Positions 1 through 6,772 of a stretch of 8,403 nucleotides of DNA are shown in pieces (the stretch's first letter is position 1; each line of letters opens with the position of its first letter). Made by a program: the position numbers and the translations under genes. This DNA is from Nitrospirae bacterium RIFCSPLOW2_12_42_9 (GTDB taxonomy: Bacteria; Nitrospirota; 9FT-COMBO-42-15; HDB-SIOI813). Below the pieces are notes generated by a model, which worked only from the letters and a program-made list of their open reading frames with translations, made no database searches and had not been told where the DNA came from. The stretch lies in the NCBI GenBank assembly GCA_001805205.1, contig MHER01000010.1:1-8403 (forward strand). The letters are read 5' to 3'.

Positions 1-512
1 GAGGAAATAAGGAGTAGACCTTCAGGAAGTTGTAAAATCCCGCTTATTATACTTTTAGTGTCCGTATGCTGGAGTAATTTACTTCCAGGGGTAATATGCT
101 TTAGAATGCTTGTTGGCACAACTGTTGGTTTTTCCTCATCAAGGTCATAAACCCTTGAATAAACAATTTTCCCATTATTTGTTACATAGAACAAAATATT
201 CAGATAAAGTTGTGGAAATATGGAATCAGGTATATTACGCTCTAAAAATTCTTTATTCCCATCCTGGATAAATCTGTAACTCTCATCCCAGCCAGCATAA
301 TCTCCATTAATTGTACTCAAATGGGTTAATTCACTTATCATGGCATATATAACCCTGTCCATGTTCTTTTGCATGTTTTTTTGTTCAATCTCAAGAAAGC
401 TGTCAAGGAGGATAAACTTTGAGCTAACCAATAAAAATATCAGGAGGACACAAAGGGAAGACAGGACTATGAAAAGCGCCTTTACTCGCTGCTTAATACT
501 TATATTTTTCAT
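1..512 (-). CDS. CHASE4-domain membrane sensor protein, N-terminal part (runs off the window)
   Basis: Seen: an open frame from an ATG at 512 down to the window edge, 170 codons with no stop. Residues about 10-35 are hydrophobic after a basic start (KQRVK), so they form a transmembrane or signal-anchor segment. Residues about 37-170 look like the extracytoplasmic CHASE4 sensor domain, with the family signature GDYAGWDESYRF at 70-81 followed by a NIPDSIF stretch and a 'YVTNNGKIVYSR' strand. Known: CHASE4 domains are periplasmic ligand-sensing modules at the N-terminus of histidine kinases, diguanylate cyclases/phosphodiesterases and similar proteins. A second membrane helix and the output domain normally follow, so which output this protein has cannot be told here. 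The start is the first ATG after an in-frame TAA about 30 bases upstream; no clear Shine-Dalgarno precedes it. It lies 103 bp downstream of murJ on the same strand and could be a separate unit. The ligand is unknown. Confidence 0.8.
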   Translation of the reverse strand, partial: MKNISIKQRVKALFIVLSSLCVLLIFLLVSSKFILLDSFLEIEQKNMQKNMDRVIYAMISELTHLSTINGDYAGWDESYRFIQDGNKEFLERNIPDSIFPQLYLNILFYVTNNGKIVYSRVYDLDEEKPTVVPTSILKHITPGSKLLQHTDTKSIISGILQLPEGLLLIS

Positions 513-615
513 GAGTTGATTCAGGACACAAAAGATTGTCTCTTATACTATCGAGAAGAACTCAAATAAACTTTATTTTTTAATTAGTTAGCGCTAAGAA
601 ATGGACTAAAAAGTA
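513..615. other. Spacer between murJ and the CHASE4 gene
   Basis: A 103-bp AT-rich spacer. It holds a perfect 10-bp palindrome TTAGCGCTAA at 588-597, followed on the minus strand by an A-rich run rather than a U-tract, so it is not a convincing terminator for murJ. A weak minus-strand promoter for the CHASE4 gene is possible: TATAAG at about 542-547 with a poor TTTATT -35 some 17 bases upstream. I do not call it as a promoter. Confidence 0.35.
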
Positions 616-2181
616 TTAACCCTTCACCTTTTTCTTAAACATCTCTAACAAAAAAAGGAGTTCTTTACATTTGAAAATATAAAGGATTACGATATATACT
701 GCAGCGCTTGCGAATATACTCCCGGATAAGAGACCTATCTTTTTTATAATATAACCATCCATGGCCCAGATATCTCCCCTTGTAATAAACCATGCTATCA
801 AACCCATAATAATTGTTGCAGGAACCACGGTCTTCAATGAGTATACTATCTCTCTTAAATTTATCCTGCCCAGTTTTTTCCTGAGTGCCCAGATAAGGAA
901 GGCTAAATTTATCATTGAAGCAACTGATGTTGCCAGAGCAAGTCCCCCATGTTTCAATGGTTTCATAAGAATAACTGAAAGGATGATATTCACCACAACA
1001 GCTACAACAGCGGCCTTGACCGGTGTCTTAGTATCCTGCAGAGAATAGAAGACCTGTGCTGTTACCCTTGTACCTGCAAAGGCCCATAGACCAACAGAAT
1101 AGTATAACAGCGCCTCTGCAGTCCCAATTGTGGCATTAAAATCAAATGCCTTTGACTGGAATAGTACACTTACAATAGGAATCCTCAGCACTATAAAACC
1201 GACCATTGCCGGTAAGGTTATGAAAAGTAAAAGCCGTATAGCAAAGGAATATGTATTTCGAACCTCATCATATTCTTTCCTTGCTGTAGATGCAGACAGG
1301 GTTGGCAGTATTGCTGATGCCATTGCAACTCCAAATATACCAAGTGGGAAGTGAATCAACCTTATACCGTAGTATAGATATGCTACACTTCCTTCATCGA
1401 GTAAGGATGAGAGAACTGTATTAACAAAGATATTTATCTGTGTTACTGAAAGCCCTAATAACATAGGAAACATTAATTTACCAATCTGCATTACTCCTGG
1501 ATTTGCAGGCTCAAAATTCCATCCCAGTTTCATCTTCCTTTTCCATAATGATGGGACCTGAATAGCGAACTGGGCTATACCACCAAGTATCACACCAATG
1601 GCAAGGCCATATATAGGTGCATTAAAATTGGGGGCAATGAGATAGACACCACTTATCATAAATACAGATAACATTACAGAAGAAATTCCAGAGATAAAAA
1701 AAGACCCGAGGGTATTTAATATCCCCATTGCAAGTGCGGCAAGTGATATGAACATGAGATAAGGGAACATTATCCTGGTAAGGTGGACGGTTAAATCAAA
1801 TTTCCCTCCTGTAGAGTGAAACCCGGGGGCTATAACGGATACAACGAACGGGGCTCCAATTATACCTGCAACAATAATTATTCCAAGTATAATAATGAGT
1901 ATAGTAAAGGTGGCCTTTGCGAGCTTGAGTGCATCCCTTTCTCCTGAGTCATGGAGTTCTCTGCTAAAAACAGGTATGAATGCAGCAGACATGGACCCCT
2001 CTGCAAAGAGCTCTCTTAAAAGGGCGGGTATGCGATAGGAAACGAAAAAGGCATCTGCAATCATCCCGGCCCCGAAGGCCCTTGCAACCACCATATCCCG
2101 TATAAATCCGAATATACGGCTAATTAATGTGGTGCTGCCAAAAATAGCTGCTGCCTTTGCAACCTTCTCCTGATTAGTCAT
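616..2181 (-). CDS. murJ: Lipid II flippase MurJ (MviN family)
   Basis: Integral inner-membrane protein of 521 aa. It flips the peptidoglycan precursor lipid II from the cytoplasmic to the periplasmic face. The length and repeated hydrophobic helices fit the 14-helix MOP-superfamily fold. The N-terminal signature is complete: SRIFGFIRD at 21-29, then GAGMIADAFFVSYR and LLRELFAEG. The charged residues shown to be essential in E. coli MurJ (R18, R24, D39, R52, R270) correspond here to R22, R28, D43, R56 and R274, the last within YYGIRLIHFP. The ATG at 2181 gives the usual MurJ N-terminus. No Shine-Dalgarno is visible in the short predicted leader, which is odd for an essential gene. It is divergent from rpsT across 84 bp, and their promoters appear to interleave. 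Identity is certain at family level; lipid II transport is inferred from the family. Confidence 0.96.
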   Translation of the reverse strand: MTNQEKVAKAAAIFGSTTLISRIFGFIRDMVVARAFGAGMIADAFFVSYRIPALLRELFAEGSMSAAFIPVFSRELHDSGERDALKLAKATFTILIIILGIIIVAGIIGAPFVVSVIAPGFHSTGGKFDLTVHLTRIMFPYLMFISLAALAMGILNTLGSFFISGISSVMLSVFMISGVYLIAPNFNAPIYGLAIGVILGGIAQFAIQVPSLWKRKMKLGWNFEPANPGVMQIGKLMFPMLLGLSVTQINIFVNTVLSSLLDEGSVAYLYYGIRLIHFPLGIFGVAMASAILPTLSASTARKEYDEVRNTYSFAIRLLLFITLPAMVGFIVLRIPIVSVLFQSKAFDFNATIGTAEALLYYSVGLWAFAGTRVTAQVFYSLQDTKTPVKAAVVAVVVNIILSVILMKPLKHGGLALATSVASMINLAFLIWALRKKLGRINLREIVYSLKTVVPATIIMGLIAWFITRGDIWAMDGYIIKKIGLLSGSIFASAAVYIVILYIFKCKELLFLLEMFKKKVKG

Positions 2182-2199
2182 AAAATTAAGGTAATATGC

Positions 2200-2227
2200 T
2201 TGACAGGTTAATATATTTCATGTTAAT
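2200..2227 (+). promoter_or_regulatory. Predicted sigma-70 promoter of rpsT
   Basis: A perfect -35 TTGACA at 2200-2205, a 16-base spacer and a weaker -10 GTTAAT at 2222-2227 (4 of 6 matches). Transcription would start near 2234, leaving about 32 bases of leader that include the strong Shine-Dalgarno. The -10 is below consensus, so its exact placement is uncertain; the perfect -35 is the main support. Confidence 0.45.
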
Positions 2228-2238
2228 AGTAATGTCCA
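2210..2238 (-). promoter_or_regulatory. Predicted sigma-70 promoter of murJ
   Basis: On the minus strand TGGACA (2238-2233, 5 of 6 matches to TTGACA), a 17-base spacer, then TATATT (2215-2210, 5 of 6 matches to TATAAT). This predicts a start near 2203 and a leader of about 22 bases before the murJ ATG. Its -10 lies only 4 bases from the rpsT -35 on the other strand. Read by eye, not tested. Confidence 0.5.
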
Positions 2239-2250
2239 TAATTAATTTTA

Positions 2251-2268
2251 GAAGGAGAGAATAAATTG
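2251..2268 (+). promoter_or_regulatory. rpsT ribosome binding site with UUG start
   Basis: GAAGGAGAG at 2251-2259, then 6 bases, then TTG at 2266-2268. The strong Shine-Dalgarno fixes the TTG as the start, and the protein from there (MATHKSAIKR) matches the S20 N-terminus exactly. No ATG is available in frame at this point. Confidence 0.85.
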
Positions 2269-2532
2269 GCTACACACAAATCAGCGATTAAGCGGGTAAG
2301 GCAATCAGAGAAAAGAAGACAGAGAAACAAAGCTGTAATGTCAACTATGAAGACCATGATAAAAAAGGCTCATAGCCTGATGGAAGGGAAAGAGCTGCAG
2401 GAAGTCAGTTCATATCTGATAAAGGCTACATCATATATAGATAAGATCGCTAATAAAGGTATTATCCATAAGAAAAAGGCAAGCAGGCTTATCTCACGTA
2501 TTACCATAAAGGCGCAAAAACTCGCAAAATAG
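2266..2532 (+). CDS. rpsT: 30S ribosomal protein S20
   Basis: A primary binding protein of 16S rRNA in the small ribosomal subunit, 88 aa, the normal family length. It is very basic and predicted to be all helical. The N-terminus MATHKSAIKRVRQSEKRR and the C-terminal GIIHKKKASR at 65-74 are the S20 hallmarks. It starts with TTG. In E. coli the rpsT start is also UUG and has been tied to autogenous translational control by S20, so the rare start may be conserved for the same reason; that is an inference. The gene is monocistronic here: divergent from murJ and convergent with holA, whose stop codon lies only 10 bases past the rpsT TAG. No intrinsic terminator is visible in that gap. Confidence 0.97.
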   Translation: MATHKSAIKRVRQSEKRRQRNKAVMSTMKTMIKKAHSLMEGKELQEVSSYLIKATSYIDKIANKGIIHKKKASRLISRITIKAQKLAK

Positions 2533-2542
2533 ACCATCGCTA

Positions 2543-3550
2543 TTATCTGTCCTTGCTTATATTCATAGAGAAAATAAGATCTTCCAGCACAAGCTCAGGT
2601 CTTAAAGCCCCTCCTTTTAACCTGCTGTCAAAAACAACAAGTTTCTCAAAGAGATTATACAATTCCTCTTTTGGAAACCTTTTGACGCGTTGAGAAAAAT
2701 CTTTTACTTTAAAGGCCGGCACCCCTGCAGACTTAGCAGCATCTTCAAAAGACTTCCCCGCGTCTAACAGTGTCCTTGCCTTTAAAAGCATCCTTATATC
2801 TTTTACAATAAAATAAAATACCCTGACAGGCGGTTCACCCTCATCAACAGCCTTTTTTAAGAAACGGATTGCATCCTTGTATCGTCTTTCAATCAGGGCA
2901 TTCACAACCTCAAAGACTGAAACACTCCTGATATTGCTTGAAACCAGAGTCACATCGTTAATCGATATATCCTTTCTGTCTGCGCAATAAAGGAGAAGTT
3001 TTTCTATGTCATTTCTCAATGTCAGCATATCATATCCTGCATAATCAGTAAGTATACTCAGGGCATCATTATCAATAGTCTTCCCTGCATGATTAACCTG
3101 TTGTTTAATCCAGTTATTAAGCTGCGGCTTGTAGAATGGGTTGCAGAGTATTACAATCCCATTCTTTTCAATTGACTTAAAGAATTTCTCCCTTTTGTCC
3201 AGTTTTATCGCAGTTAAAATAAGGCAAGTGCCTGAAGAAGAGTTTTCCGTATAAGAAGATATACTATCCCTTTCCTTTGCATTCCATTCATTGATGCCCT
3301 TAACTATCAATACACGGTATTCTGACATCACCGGCAGCGTCTCTGCGATCTCAATAACCCTTGATACATCAATATCCTGTGCAGAATATATGTTATAATT
3401 AAAGTCTTTTAAAGATTTTTCAAGAAATCTATCACTGATGGTCTTTACACCTTCATCTATAAAATATCTCTCCTCACCTGTAAAAAGATAAACAGGAGAA
3501 GGTTTAAGTCCTTTGATACGTTCCGCGAAATCAGTATAATTAAGGATCAC
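2543..3550 (-). CDS. holA: DNA polymerase III subunit delta (clamp loader)
   Basis: The delta subunit of the clamp-loader complex, which opens the beta sliding clamp and passes it to the replicative polymerase. It has 335 aa, typical for the family. Visible landmarks are PVYLFTGEERYFIDEG at 19-34 (degenerate AAA+ start without a working Walker A), TLPVMSEYRVLIVKG at 71-85, LRNDIEKLLLY at 178-188 (domain II) and SVFEVVNALIERRYKDAI at 211-228 opening the C-terminal collar domain. The start is GTG at 3550, placed directly after the lptE stop with no gap. The G-rich end of lptE (GGGGGTGG, about 3555-3562) is in the right position to serve as the ribosome binding site, suggesting translational coupling. 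Third gene of the leuS-lptE-holA operon; it converges with rpsT. Confidence 0.93.
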   Translation of the reverse strand: MILNYTDFAERIKGLKPSPVYLFTGEERYFIDEGVKTISDRFLEKSLKDFNYNIYSAQDIDVSRVIEIAETLPVMSEYRVLIVKGINEWNAKERDSISSYTENSSSGTCLILTAIKLDKREKFFKSIEKNGIVILCNPFYKPQLNNWIKQQVNHAGKTIDNDALSILTDYAGYDMLTLRNDIEKLLLYCADRKDISINDVTLVSSNIRSVSVFEVVNALIERRYKDAIRFLKKAVDEGEPPVRVFYFIVKDIRMLLKARTLLDAGKSFEDAAKSAGVPAFKVKDFSQRVKRFPKEELYNLFEKLVVFDSRLKGGALRPELVLEDLIFSMNISKDR

Positions 3551-4054
3551 CTACCACCCCCACAATACCCTGTCAGTAACCTCTTCTGACAGATTCTTTG
3601 CTATCTCCTTTAAAGCTAATAATTTTGAAGTCCTTGTTGTCATAACATTACTACTGACCTTATATTCTGAACTCTTAATTATATCCTTTTCCCATATAAT
3701 ATTGTTTATCTTCTGTCTGGTTATCTTAAGGTGCGTCGTGACCGTTATCCTGTACTCAAGTACTTCCTGATTCTGGTCAAAAGAAAGGGGTGATTCTTTA
3801 TATGAATTCACATTACCATTAAGAACGATATCTGCCTCTGTCCTGTCAACTACTTTGATCCTGCTGTCCTTTATAAATTCTCTTATTATCATAGGTGTGA
3901 ACTCCTCCTCAACTACAGGCTCCATAGTCTTATTTTCAAAGACAGGTATAGCAATAGACTTAATCTCATCAGGTATGTGTCCGCCTCTCCCGGCCAACCG
4001 GTAACCACAAGCTGAAAGAGAAAGTGTGAGAAGTAATATAAAAACATTTTTCAT
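3551..4054 (-). CDS. lptE: LPS-assembly lipoprotein LptE
   Basis: An outer-membrane lipoprotein that plugs and assembles the LptD beta-barrel, which inserts lipopolysaccharide into the outer leaflet. It has 167 aa. A short basic-hydrophobic signal peptide ([16 protein letters not shown]) ends in the lipobox L13-S14-A15-C16. Glycine follows the lipidated cysteine, so there is no Asp(+2) inner-membrane retention signal and outer-membrane sorting is expected. [16 protein letters not shown] at 31-46, followed by [11 protein letters not shown], is the characteristic LptE/RlpB core. The ATG overlaps the leuS stop as ATGA (4054-4051), and the TAG stop abuts the holA GTG, so translational coupling on both sides is likely. 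The family is sequence-divergent; lipobox, length, core motif and the leuS/holA context together make the call firm. Confidence 0.88.
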   Translation of the reverse strand: MKNVFILLLTLSLSACGYRLAGRGGHIPDEIKSIAIPVFENKTMEPVVEEEFTPMIIREFIKDSRIKVVDRTEADIVLNGNVNSYKESPLSFDQNQEVLEYRITVTTHLKITRQKINNIIWEKDIIKSSEYKVSSNVMTTRTSKLLALKEIAKNLSEEVTDRVLWGW

Positions 4055-6573
4055 ATCACTATATTTACAAGTTTTTCTTTAACTACAAAAACCTTTTTAG
4101 GAGCCTTTTCTCCTATCAGCCCTTTTATCTTCTCATCAGACATTGCTTTATTCTTTATCTCATCCTCAGGTGTTCCGGCAGGGACGGTTATCTTGCTCCT
4201 CACCTTTCCATTGATCTGGATAACTATGAGACTCTCTTCTTCCTGTGATATTTCTGTGCAATATATGGGCCAGGCTGCCTTTGCTATTGTTGGCTCATAT
4301 CCCAGCATATGCCACATCTCCTCAGATATATGCGGTGCAAAAGGAGAAAGGAGGAGTGTAAGTGAATCAAGCGCCTCCTTCATAACATAAAGAAAGGCCT
4401 TTTCTCCGGTTCGGCCTTCTATAGGAATAAGGTAGATATTATTAACAAGCTCCATAATAAAGCTTATGGCAGTGTTAAAATGAAATACCTCTATGTCGTC
4501 TGTAACCTTCTTAATGGTCTGGTGAACAGTCTTGCGAAGTCTTTTTAAGTCTGATGGCAACTCAGATTCAATATCAAGCAATATAATCTTATATGAAGCC
4601 ATGTCAGATGCATCCGGATTTTGTTTCGGATCAAGATATGGTGACATCTCTGCCACCTTCCTGTAAACCCTCGAAAGGAATCTGAAGGCCCCTTCCACAC
4701 CCCTGTCGCTCCAGTCAAGGTCTTTCTCAGGCGGGGATGCAAAGAGCGAAAATAGTCTTGCAGTATCAGCCCCATAAGTCCCAATAAGGATGTCAGGGTC
4801 AACAACATTACCTTTTGACTTCGACATCTTTGCACCATCTTTTATTACCATGCCCTGAGTAAGGAGATTCTCAAATGGCTCGGCAACATCAATAAGCCCG
4901 AGGTCACGGGTGACTTTAGTAAAAAACCTGGCATAGAGGAGATGGAGCACAGCATGTTCTATTCCTCCAATATACTGGTCTACATTCATCCAGTAAGAGG
5001 CAGATTGTTTTACAAAAGGTGTATTATCAACACCTGGCGAACAATAGCGGAGGAAATACAATGAGGAGTCAACGAATGTATCCATTGTATCAGTCTCCCT
5101 TCTGGCAGTTCTTCCACAGGACGGACAGATGGTCGAGATAAAATCCCCTGCCTGAAGAAGCGGCGATCCCCCCTTGCCTGTAAAGGTCACATCCCCCGGA
5201 AGAACTACAGGCAGGTCTTTTTCTGCCACTGGTACAACACCACACTTCTCACAGTAGATTACAGGTATTGGTGTCCCCCAGTATCTCTGCCTCGATATCC
5301 CCCAGTCTCTTATCTTGTAATTTACTGTCCTTTTACCGATCCCCTGAGATTCGATATATTCAGCAATCTTCTCCATCGCTGTTGCAGAATCAAGTCCGTT
5401 GAATTCTCCTGAATTAACAAGGATCCCCTCTTCTAAATATGCCCCTGACATTGTCTCTTCAGATAGCGTCCCTTCGTGATTCTGAATGACCACACGGGAC
5501 TGGAGATTGTATTTCTTTGCAAACTCAAAATCCCTCTGGTCATGCGCAGGAACCGCCATTATAGCCCCCGTGCCATATTCCATCAGGACAAAATTGGCAA
5601 CCCATATCGGTATCTTTTCTCTGCTAACAGGATTTATTGCATATCTCCCTGTAAATATCCCCTCTTTCTCCACATCAGCAGCAGTTCTCACAATCCTGTC
5701 CTGATGTTTAATACGCTCTATGAAACTTCGGACTTCCGGTTCCTTTTTAGCCCCTGATATTAGTTCCTCAATAATGGGATGTTCCGGTGCAAGGCTCATG
5801 AAAGTAGCGCCATGCAGGGTGTCAGGCCTTGTTGTAAATATCCTGATAGATTTTTCACTGTCTGTTATTGGAAAATCTACCTCTACACCAATACTCTTTC
5901 CTATCCAGTTCCTCTGCATAGTCAGCACCCTTTCAGGCCATCCTGTAAGCCTGTCACATCCCGACAGCAACTCCTCTGCATAATCCGTTATCTTAAAAAA
6001 CCACTGATCGAGATATTTCTGCTCAACTATAGAGCTGCACCTCCAGCATCTCCCATCTATTACCTGTTCATTTGCGAGTACGGTTTCGCAGGAAACACAC
6101 CAGTTCACATTAGATCTTCTCCTGTATGCAAGTCCCCTCTCATGCATCTTTAAGAAGAACCACTGGTTCCATCTGTAATAAACAGGGTCACATGTTGCAA
6201 TCTCACGATCCCAGTCATAGGAGAGCCCCATCTTTCTTAACTGATCTTTCATATAAGCAATATTATTATATGTCCAGCTTACAGGATGCACCCCTTTTTC
6301 AATAGCAGCATTCTCAGCAGGGAGACCAAAGGCATCCCATCCCATGGGATGCAGTACATTATAACCACGCATGGTCTTATAGCGGGCAATAACATCTCCT
6401 ATGGCGTAATTTCGTACATGTCCCATGTGAATCCTGCCGGACGGATAAGGGAACATCTCAAGACAGTAGTATTTATGCCTGACAGAATCTTCATTAACCC
6501 GGAATGTCTTATGTTCTTCCCAGTAACGCTGCCACTTAGACTCTATCTCTTTTGGGTCATATTTTACGGTCAA
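4051..6573 (-). CDS. leuS: Leucyl-tRNA synthetase
   Basis: A class I cytosolic enzyme that charges tRNA-Leu with leucine using ATP; 840 aa, close to the usual bacterial length. The catalytic HIGH box is HMGH at 49-52 within [15 protein letters not shown], and the KMSKS loop is at 582-586. The CP1 editing domain carries [12 protein letters not shown] with T252, and VPAHDQRDF with D345, which match the T252 and D345 editing residues of E. coli LeuRS in number as well as context, so mischarge editing should work. A zinc ribbon is seen at C159/C162/C176/C179, and a second CxxC pair at C441/C444 and C483/C486, suggesting a second zinc site. The start is TTG at 6573: it has a strong GAGGAG Shine-Dalgarno 5 bases upstream, and the product begins [15 protein letters not shown] as expected. 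The nearby ATG at 6586 overlaps the Shine-Dalgarno and is out of frame. First gene of the operon with lptE and holA. Confidence 0.98.
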   Translation of the reverse strand: MTVKYDPKEIESKWQRYWEEHKTFRVNEDSVRHKYYCLEMFPYPSGRIHMGHVRNYAIGDVIARYKTMRGYNVLHPMGWDAFGLPAENAAIEKGVHPVSWTYNNIAYMKDQLRKMGLSYDWDREIATCDPVYYRWNQWFFLKMHERGLAYRRRSNVNWCVSCETVLANEQVIDGRCWRCSSIVEQKYLDQWFFKITDYAEELLSGCDRLTGWPERVLTMQRNWIGKSIGVEVDFPITDSEKSIRIFTTRPDTLHGATFMSLAPEHPIIEELISGAKKEPEVRSFIERIKHQDRIVRTAADVEKEGIFTGRYAINPVSREKIPIWVANFVLMEYGTGAIMAVPAHDQRDFEFAKKYNLQSRVVIQNHEGTLSEETMSGAYLEEGILVNSGEFNGLDSATAMEKIAEYIESQGIGKRTVNYKIRDWGISRQRYWGTPIPVIYCEKCGVVPVAEKDLPVVLPGDVTFTGKGGSPLLQAGDFISTICPSCGRTARRETDTMDTFVDSSLYFLRYCSPGVDNTPFVKQSASYWMNVDQYIGGIEHAVLHLLYARFFTKVTRDLGLIDVAEPFENLLTQGMVIKDGAKMSKSKGNVVDPDILIGTYGADTARLFSLFASPPEKDLDWSDRGVEGAFRFLSRVYRKVAEMSPYLDPKQNPDASDMASYKIILLDIESELPSDLKRLRKTVHQTIKKVTDDIEVFHFNTAISFIMELVNNIYLIPIEGRTGEKAFLYVMKEALDSLTLLLSPFAPHISEEMWHMLGYEPTIAKAAWPIYCTEISQEEESLIVIQINGKVRSKITVPAGTPEDEIKNKAMSDEKIKGLIGEKAPKKVFVVKEKLVNIVI

Positions 6574-6578
6574 GCTTT

Positions 6579-6615
6579 CTCCTCATACCTTACTATGAGA
6601 CATCGTTCTCTGTCT
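6579..6615 (-). promoter_or_regulatory. leuS leader: two mutually exclusive stems, one covering the Shine-Dalgarno
   Basis: In the leuS transcript, AGACA (6615-6611) can pair with UGUCU (6602-6598) across 8 bases. Alternatively UCUCAUA (6600-6594) can pair with UAUGAGG (6587-6581) across 6 bases: six Watson-Crick pairs and one G-U. The second stem takes GAGG of the GAGGAG ribosome binding site (6584-6579). The two stems share 6598-6600, so they cannot form together. The pattern is that of a small translational switch. The stems are short and could arise by chance; the class is not one I recognise and no ligand is implied. Confidence 0.35.
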
Positions 6616-6616
6616 G

Positions 6617-6648
6617 CCCCTCCCTCGATGGGAGGGGTGAGGGGAGGG
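6617..6648. repeat. GC-rich palindrome plus third arm; hairpin and G-quadruplex motif
   Basis: CCCCTCCC (6617-6624), loop TCGAT (6625-6629) and GGGAGGGG (6630-6637) form a perfect 8-bp stem. It is followed by TGA and GGGGAGGG (6641-6648), which can replace part of the 3' arm. On the plus strand 6630-6648 has four runs of three or more G with loops of 1-4 bases, the standard G-quadruplex pattern. It sits inside the predicted leuS leader. Similar C-rich/G-rich palindromes occur as dispersed intergenic repeats in some bacterial genomes, so it may be a copy of such a family; one window cannot show that. There is no U-tract, so it is not a terminator. Confidence 0.7.
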
Positions 6649-6666
6649 TTAATTTACGTTATGAGC

Positions 6667-6696
6667 ATTGTATGAAAAGATGAGGAGTTTTGTCAA
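6667..6696 (-). promoter_or_regulatory. Predicted sigma-70 promoter of the leuS-lptE-holA operon
   Basis: On the minus strand a perfect TTGACA (6696-6691), an 18-base spacer and TACAAT (6672-6667, 5 of 6 matches). This places the start near 6660 and gives a leader of about 87 bases before the leuS TTG. It is one of the best promoter matches in the window. Confidence 0.65.
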
Positions 6697-6737
6697 TTAT
6701 ATAGAGAATTTCAACACTGATATTTTCAAGAAATGAG

Positions 6738-6766
6738 TTGATTTACTTCTGTCGCTTGAGTAAAAT
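6738..6766 (+). promoter_or_regulatory. Predicted promoter of the toxin-antitoxin unit
   Basis: TTGATT (6738-6743, 4 of 6), a 17-base spacer and TAAAAT (6761-6766, 5 of 6). The expected start, about seven bases past the -10, falls on or next to the ATG at 6773, so the transcript would be leaderless or nearly so. This agrees with the lack of a Shine-Dalgarno before that ATG. Confidence 0.45.
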
Positions 6767-6772
6767 GTAGTC

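Noticed and set aside
588..597. Perfect palindrome TTAGCGCTAA as a murJ terminator
   Set aside because: It has no loop and no U-tract after it on the murJ strand; it could be a protein site, but nothing supports that.
761..1354. Open frames on the plus strand opposite murJ
   Set aside because: They are complementary to transmembrane segments of a complete murJ, and no start signals are seen.
4545..4838. An open frame of 97 codons on the minus strand inside leuS
   Set aside because: It is a second frame of the leuS coding strand with no family resemblance, and leuS is intact through this stretch.
5476..6153. Several open frames on the plus strand opposite leuS
   Set aside because: They are antisense to conserved leuS domains, have odd Cys/Ser/Pro-rich composition, and show no ribosome binding sites.
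6584..6604. A short leader peptide (ATG at 6604, product MSHSKV) before leuS
   Set aside because: It has no leucine codons and no ribosome binding site, so there is no attenuation logic; its TGA next to the leuS Shine-Dalgarno is probably chance.
6574..6660. T-box riboswitch before leuS
   Set aside because: The leader is too short, with no specifier stem, no conserved T-box sequence and no terminator/antiterminator pair.
6711..6741. Inverted repeat TCAAC/GTTGA before the toxin-antitoxin unit as an autoregulatory operator
   Set aside because: Only five bases with a 21-base gap, easily expected by chance in AT-rich DNA.
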